From Uropetala carovei (taxonomy: Eukaryota > Arthropoda > Insecta > Odonata > Petaluridae), in the NCBI GenBank assembly GCA_036926305.1, contig JAXCHB010000136.1, forward strand, positions 496,001 through 560,000: a DNA stretch of 64,000 nt, in the 5' to 3' direction. Made by a program: the position numbers and the translations under genes. Numbering within the stretch: the first letter of the stretch is position 1; every line of letters begins with the position of its first letter. This document shows positions 61,081-64,000 of the stretch, piece after piece. Below the pieces are notes generated by a model that was not told the origin of the DNA, searched no databases, and saw nothing but the letters and a program-made list of their open reading frames with translations.

Positions 61081-62997
61081 TACATCTACATCTACATGAT
61101 ACCCTGCAAATCACCAGACTGGTGGGTGGCAGGGGGTGCAGCACACCGAAACCTACCTAATAACGTCCCTCGTGGGAATCACTCTCCTGTTATGATCCCG
61201 TATGGTCCTTGGGAAAAACGAGCTCTGATATCGCTCGGTCCTACAGTCGATCTCTCGTATTTTATTCTCGTGATCGTGCCTGCCCATGTACGTAGGTGCC
61301 TCTAATATTCCTGAGACCTCCTCTAAGAGAACTTCCGACCTAAATTTCTCCAGAAGCCTTAACCTAGCGCTAATTCTGCGATCCTCTAGCGATATCCAAT
61401 TCAACTCCTTCAAGAGTGATGTGACGCTTAGTTTTTGCTCATATTTTTGCTTTACGAATCTGGCTGCTCTGCGTTGGATTCTTTCTAACTCAAGTATTTG
61501 TCCCTTTTCGTACGGATCCCATATGCTGGAAGCGTATTCGACCTGAGATCTGACCAATGATAAATAACACGTTTCTCGTACCTGTTCTGTGCTACTTCTT
61601 ACTATTCTGCCTACGAAGCCCAATTTCTTATTAGCTGCGCCTACGATCCTTCGAATATGCATATTCCACGATAGATCACGACAAATGGTGACTCCTAAAT
61701 ATTTAACGTACTCTGCAGATTGGATATTCAATCTATCAATTCTGTACTCCGAGTCTAATTCATTGTTCTTACTCTTCCAGAAACTCAATAGGGAACATTT
61801 GCTGTGATTAACTTCGATTTTCCAATCTTGACACCATGCTGAAAGGGCGTTTAAATCTTCCTGGAGCGATTTTTGGTCATCCTGACTCTTTATCTCCTTA
61901 TATAAAACGGTGTCATCTGCGAAAAGTCTTATTTTGCAGCGAACTACCGAGCAGATATCGTTTATATATATCAGGAATAGTAGTGGGCCTATGACACTTC
62001 CCTGTGGAACACCTGATGCGACTTTTACCGGGTATGAAGATTTCCCATCAATAACTACTATCTGTTTTCTGTCTGAGAGGAAGTCTTTTACCCAACTCAC
62101 GATATTAGGGTTTATGCCGTACTTTCCTAGTTTTCCTATTAATTTATTATGGGGTACTTTGTCAAACGCTTTTTTAAAATCAATGAAAATGGCATCAACC
62201 TGAGTGTTTTTCTCTCCGCATTGTAACAATTCGTTTACGAACAGGGCGAGCTGCGTTTCGCATGACCTACCTTTCCGAAACCCGTGTTGGTTTTTGCTTA
62301 GTGAAGAACGACCGTCTAAATAACGCAGAACAGAGCTAACAATTATATGTTCTAGAATCTTACACGATAATGACGTCAAGGAAATCGGTCTATAATTTTC
62401 GGGGTTCTCTTTATCACCGCCTTTGTGGATGGGCGTTACGTATGCTAGCTTCCAGTCTTTTGGAACGGTACCATGTGCAACGGATTTTTCGAATATTATT
62501 TTCAAGTAAGGTGCGATTACCGAGGCTAGCTCTTTCAACACACGCGCGGGTATGCCCTCCGGCCCGGGAGACTTATTTAGCTTAATAGACTCTAGCTGGT
62601 GCGCGATACCTGTTTCCGAGAATATCATATCTTCCATCGAATTTCCCTCATCATTCAAAGCTGGTTCCTCAAATTCGTTGCTCACTGAAGTAAACGCTTT
62701 CTGAAAGTGTTCATTTAACAAGTTCGCTTTTTCCGCGCTGTCATGTACTACATCACCTGCCTCCGTTCTCAAAGACGCTATGGTGGGGCCTCTACCATGA
62801 ACCTCTCTAACGTACGACCAAAATGCTTTCGGATTTTCTTTCTAATTACTATGCAGAACTTTCTTTTTGTAATCATTAAATGCTTCTCGCATTGTTACTC
62901 TAGCTCTTGACCGCGCCTCTCTGTATTGTTGCCGTATCATTGACCTCTGTTCCTCTGTGACTTTTGAAGAATTACTATTTAAGCGAGCGTGAAGTTT
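61081..62997 (-). mobile_element. Family A element inserted in opposite orientation into another A element
   Basis: The tail and hairpin start at 61081. RT frame 62772-61153 (539 codons) is open, with all RT motifs. A TAG replaces TTG (Leu in NNLKENPKAF) near 62843, so the linker is cut off. The 5' end is truncated at 62997 within RRQRKLHARL. A 3-bp GCT at both junctions may be the target duplication. Subfamily markers: ESIKLNKSPG, WCQDWKIEVNHSKC, NNELDSEYR. Confidence 0.9.
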
Positions 62998-64000
62998 GCT
63001 AAATAAGTCTCCCGGGCCGGAGGGCATACCCGCGCGTGTGTTGAAAGAGCTAGCCTCGGTAATCGCACCTTACTTGAAAATAATATTCGAAAAATCCGTT
63101 GCACATGGTACCGTTCCAAAAGACTGGAAGCTAGCATACGTAACGCCCATCCACAAAGGCGGTGATAAAGAGAACCCCGAAAATTATAGACCGATTTCCT
63201 TGACGTCATTATCGTGTAAGATTCTAGAACATATAATTGTTAGCTCTGTTCTGCGTTATTTAGACGGTCGTTCTTCACTAAGCAAAAACCAACACGGGTT
63301 TCGGAAAGGTAGGTCATGCGAAACGCAGCTCGCCCTGTTCGTAAACGAATTGTTACAATGCGGAGAGAAAAACACTCAGGTTGATGCCATTTTCATTGAT
63401 TTTAAAAAAGCGTTTGACAAAGTACCCCATAATAAATTAATAGGAAAACTAGGAAAGTACGGCATAAACCCTAATATCGTGAGTTGGGTAAAAGACTTCC
63501 TCTCAGACAGAAAACAGATAGTAGTTATTGATGGGAAATCTTCATACCCGGTAAAAGTCGCATCAGGTGTTCCACAGGGAAGTGTCATAGGCCCACTACT
63601 ATTCCTGATATATATAAACGATATCTGCTCGGTAGTTCGCTGCAAAATAAGACTTTTCGCAGATGACACCGTTTTATATAAGGAGATAACGAGTCAGGAT
63701 GACCAAAAATCGCTCCAGGAAGATTTAAACGCCCTTTCAGCATGGTGTCAAGATTGGAAAATCGAAGTTAATCACAGCAAATGTTCCCTATTGAGTTTCT
63801 GGAAGAGTAAGAACAATGAATTAGACTCGGAGTACAGAATTGATAGATTGAATATCCAATCTGCAGAGTACGTTAAATATTTAGGAGTCACCATTTGTCG
63901 TGATCTATCGTGGAATATGCATATTCGAAGGATCGTAGGCGCAGCTAATAAGAAATTGGGCTTCGTAGGCAGAATAGTAAGAAGTAGCACAGAACAGGTA
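62998..64000 (+). mobile_element. Family A element, continuation to the window edge
   Basis: Continues the element begun at 60824, from NKSPGPEGIPARVLKELASV through HGFRKGRSCETQLAL, SGVPQGSVIG, LFADDT and RRIVGAANKK. It is open to the window edge. The coding strand is plus; the minus-strand frames at 62979-63209 and beyond are antisense shadows. Nearly identical to the inserted copy. Confidence 0.9.

Overview
This is a stretch of insect (at least arthropod) nuclear genome dominated by transposable elements. The only host gene I can support is a member of the dpr family (defective proboscis extension response, an arthropod neuronal immunoglobulin-superfamily group). It is represented by two consecutive plus-strand exons, 29802-29971 and 42572-42782, separated by a 12.6-kb intron full of transposons. 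Splice sites, intron phases and Ig-domain residues agree. No prokaryotic gene, CRISPR array, tRNA or rRNA gene was found. I cannot name the insect order.

Most of the rest is layered mobile DNA. Two related CR1-like non-LTR retrotransposon families make up most of it. Family A ends in an (ATGTAG)n tail and family B in an (ATGTAA)n tail. Copies of A lie at 1-66, 5838-8006, 8786-10697, 17562-18993, 43539-44092, 47886-49745, 53757-59827 and 60824-64000. Copies of B lie at 1059-2178, 4656-4828, 8412-12570 (split by an A copy), 19300-21146, 25624-26092 and 35436-35575. The minus-strand A element at 53757-59827 is essentially full length: a 5' leader with a 141-bp tandem duplication, an SGNH/esterase-type ORF1, and an endonuclease/reverse-transcriptase ORF2 interrupted only by a second, 5'-truncated A copy. 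That element itself sits in a 29-bp minisatellite whose main array fills 51290-53756. Older relatives are at 12930-14610, 14880-15250, 22330-23142 and 50300-50830.

DNA transposons are also frequent but decayed: hAT remnants (3690-4235, 16735-16985, 36075-36640, 43314-43520, 44095-44305, 47620-47790), piggyBac-like remnants (16165-16630, 25040-25265), a pogo-like helix-turn-helix (2362-2510), Helitron-like ends (30722-32726, 42899) and several MITEs. The most unusual is a 3-kb element at 37396-40364 with GGGGCCGTCC termini. It carries a minus-strand, intron-containing gene with a C2H2 finger at its C-terminus, and seems to have lost its central catalytic region. A hairpin-headed non-coding repeat family recurs at least nine times; one branch carries a 144-bp tandem array with higher-order structure (44515-46600).

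How the parts relate: the dpr exons are the constrained host sequence. Nesting gives relative ages: A in B, B in the hairpin-headed repeat, A in A, A in minisatellite, and the 3-kb element in a hAT MITE's target-site duplication. Family A looks the youngest and most recently active. Stretches with nothing recognisable are listed as such.
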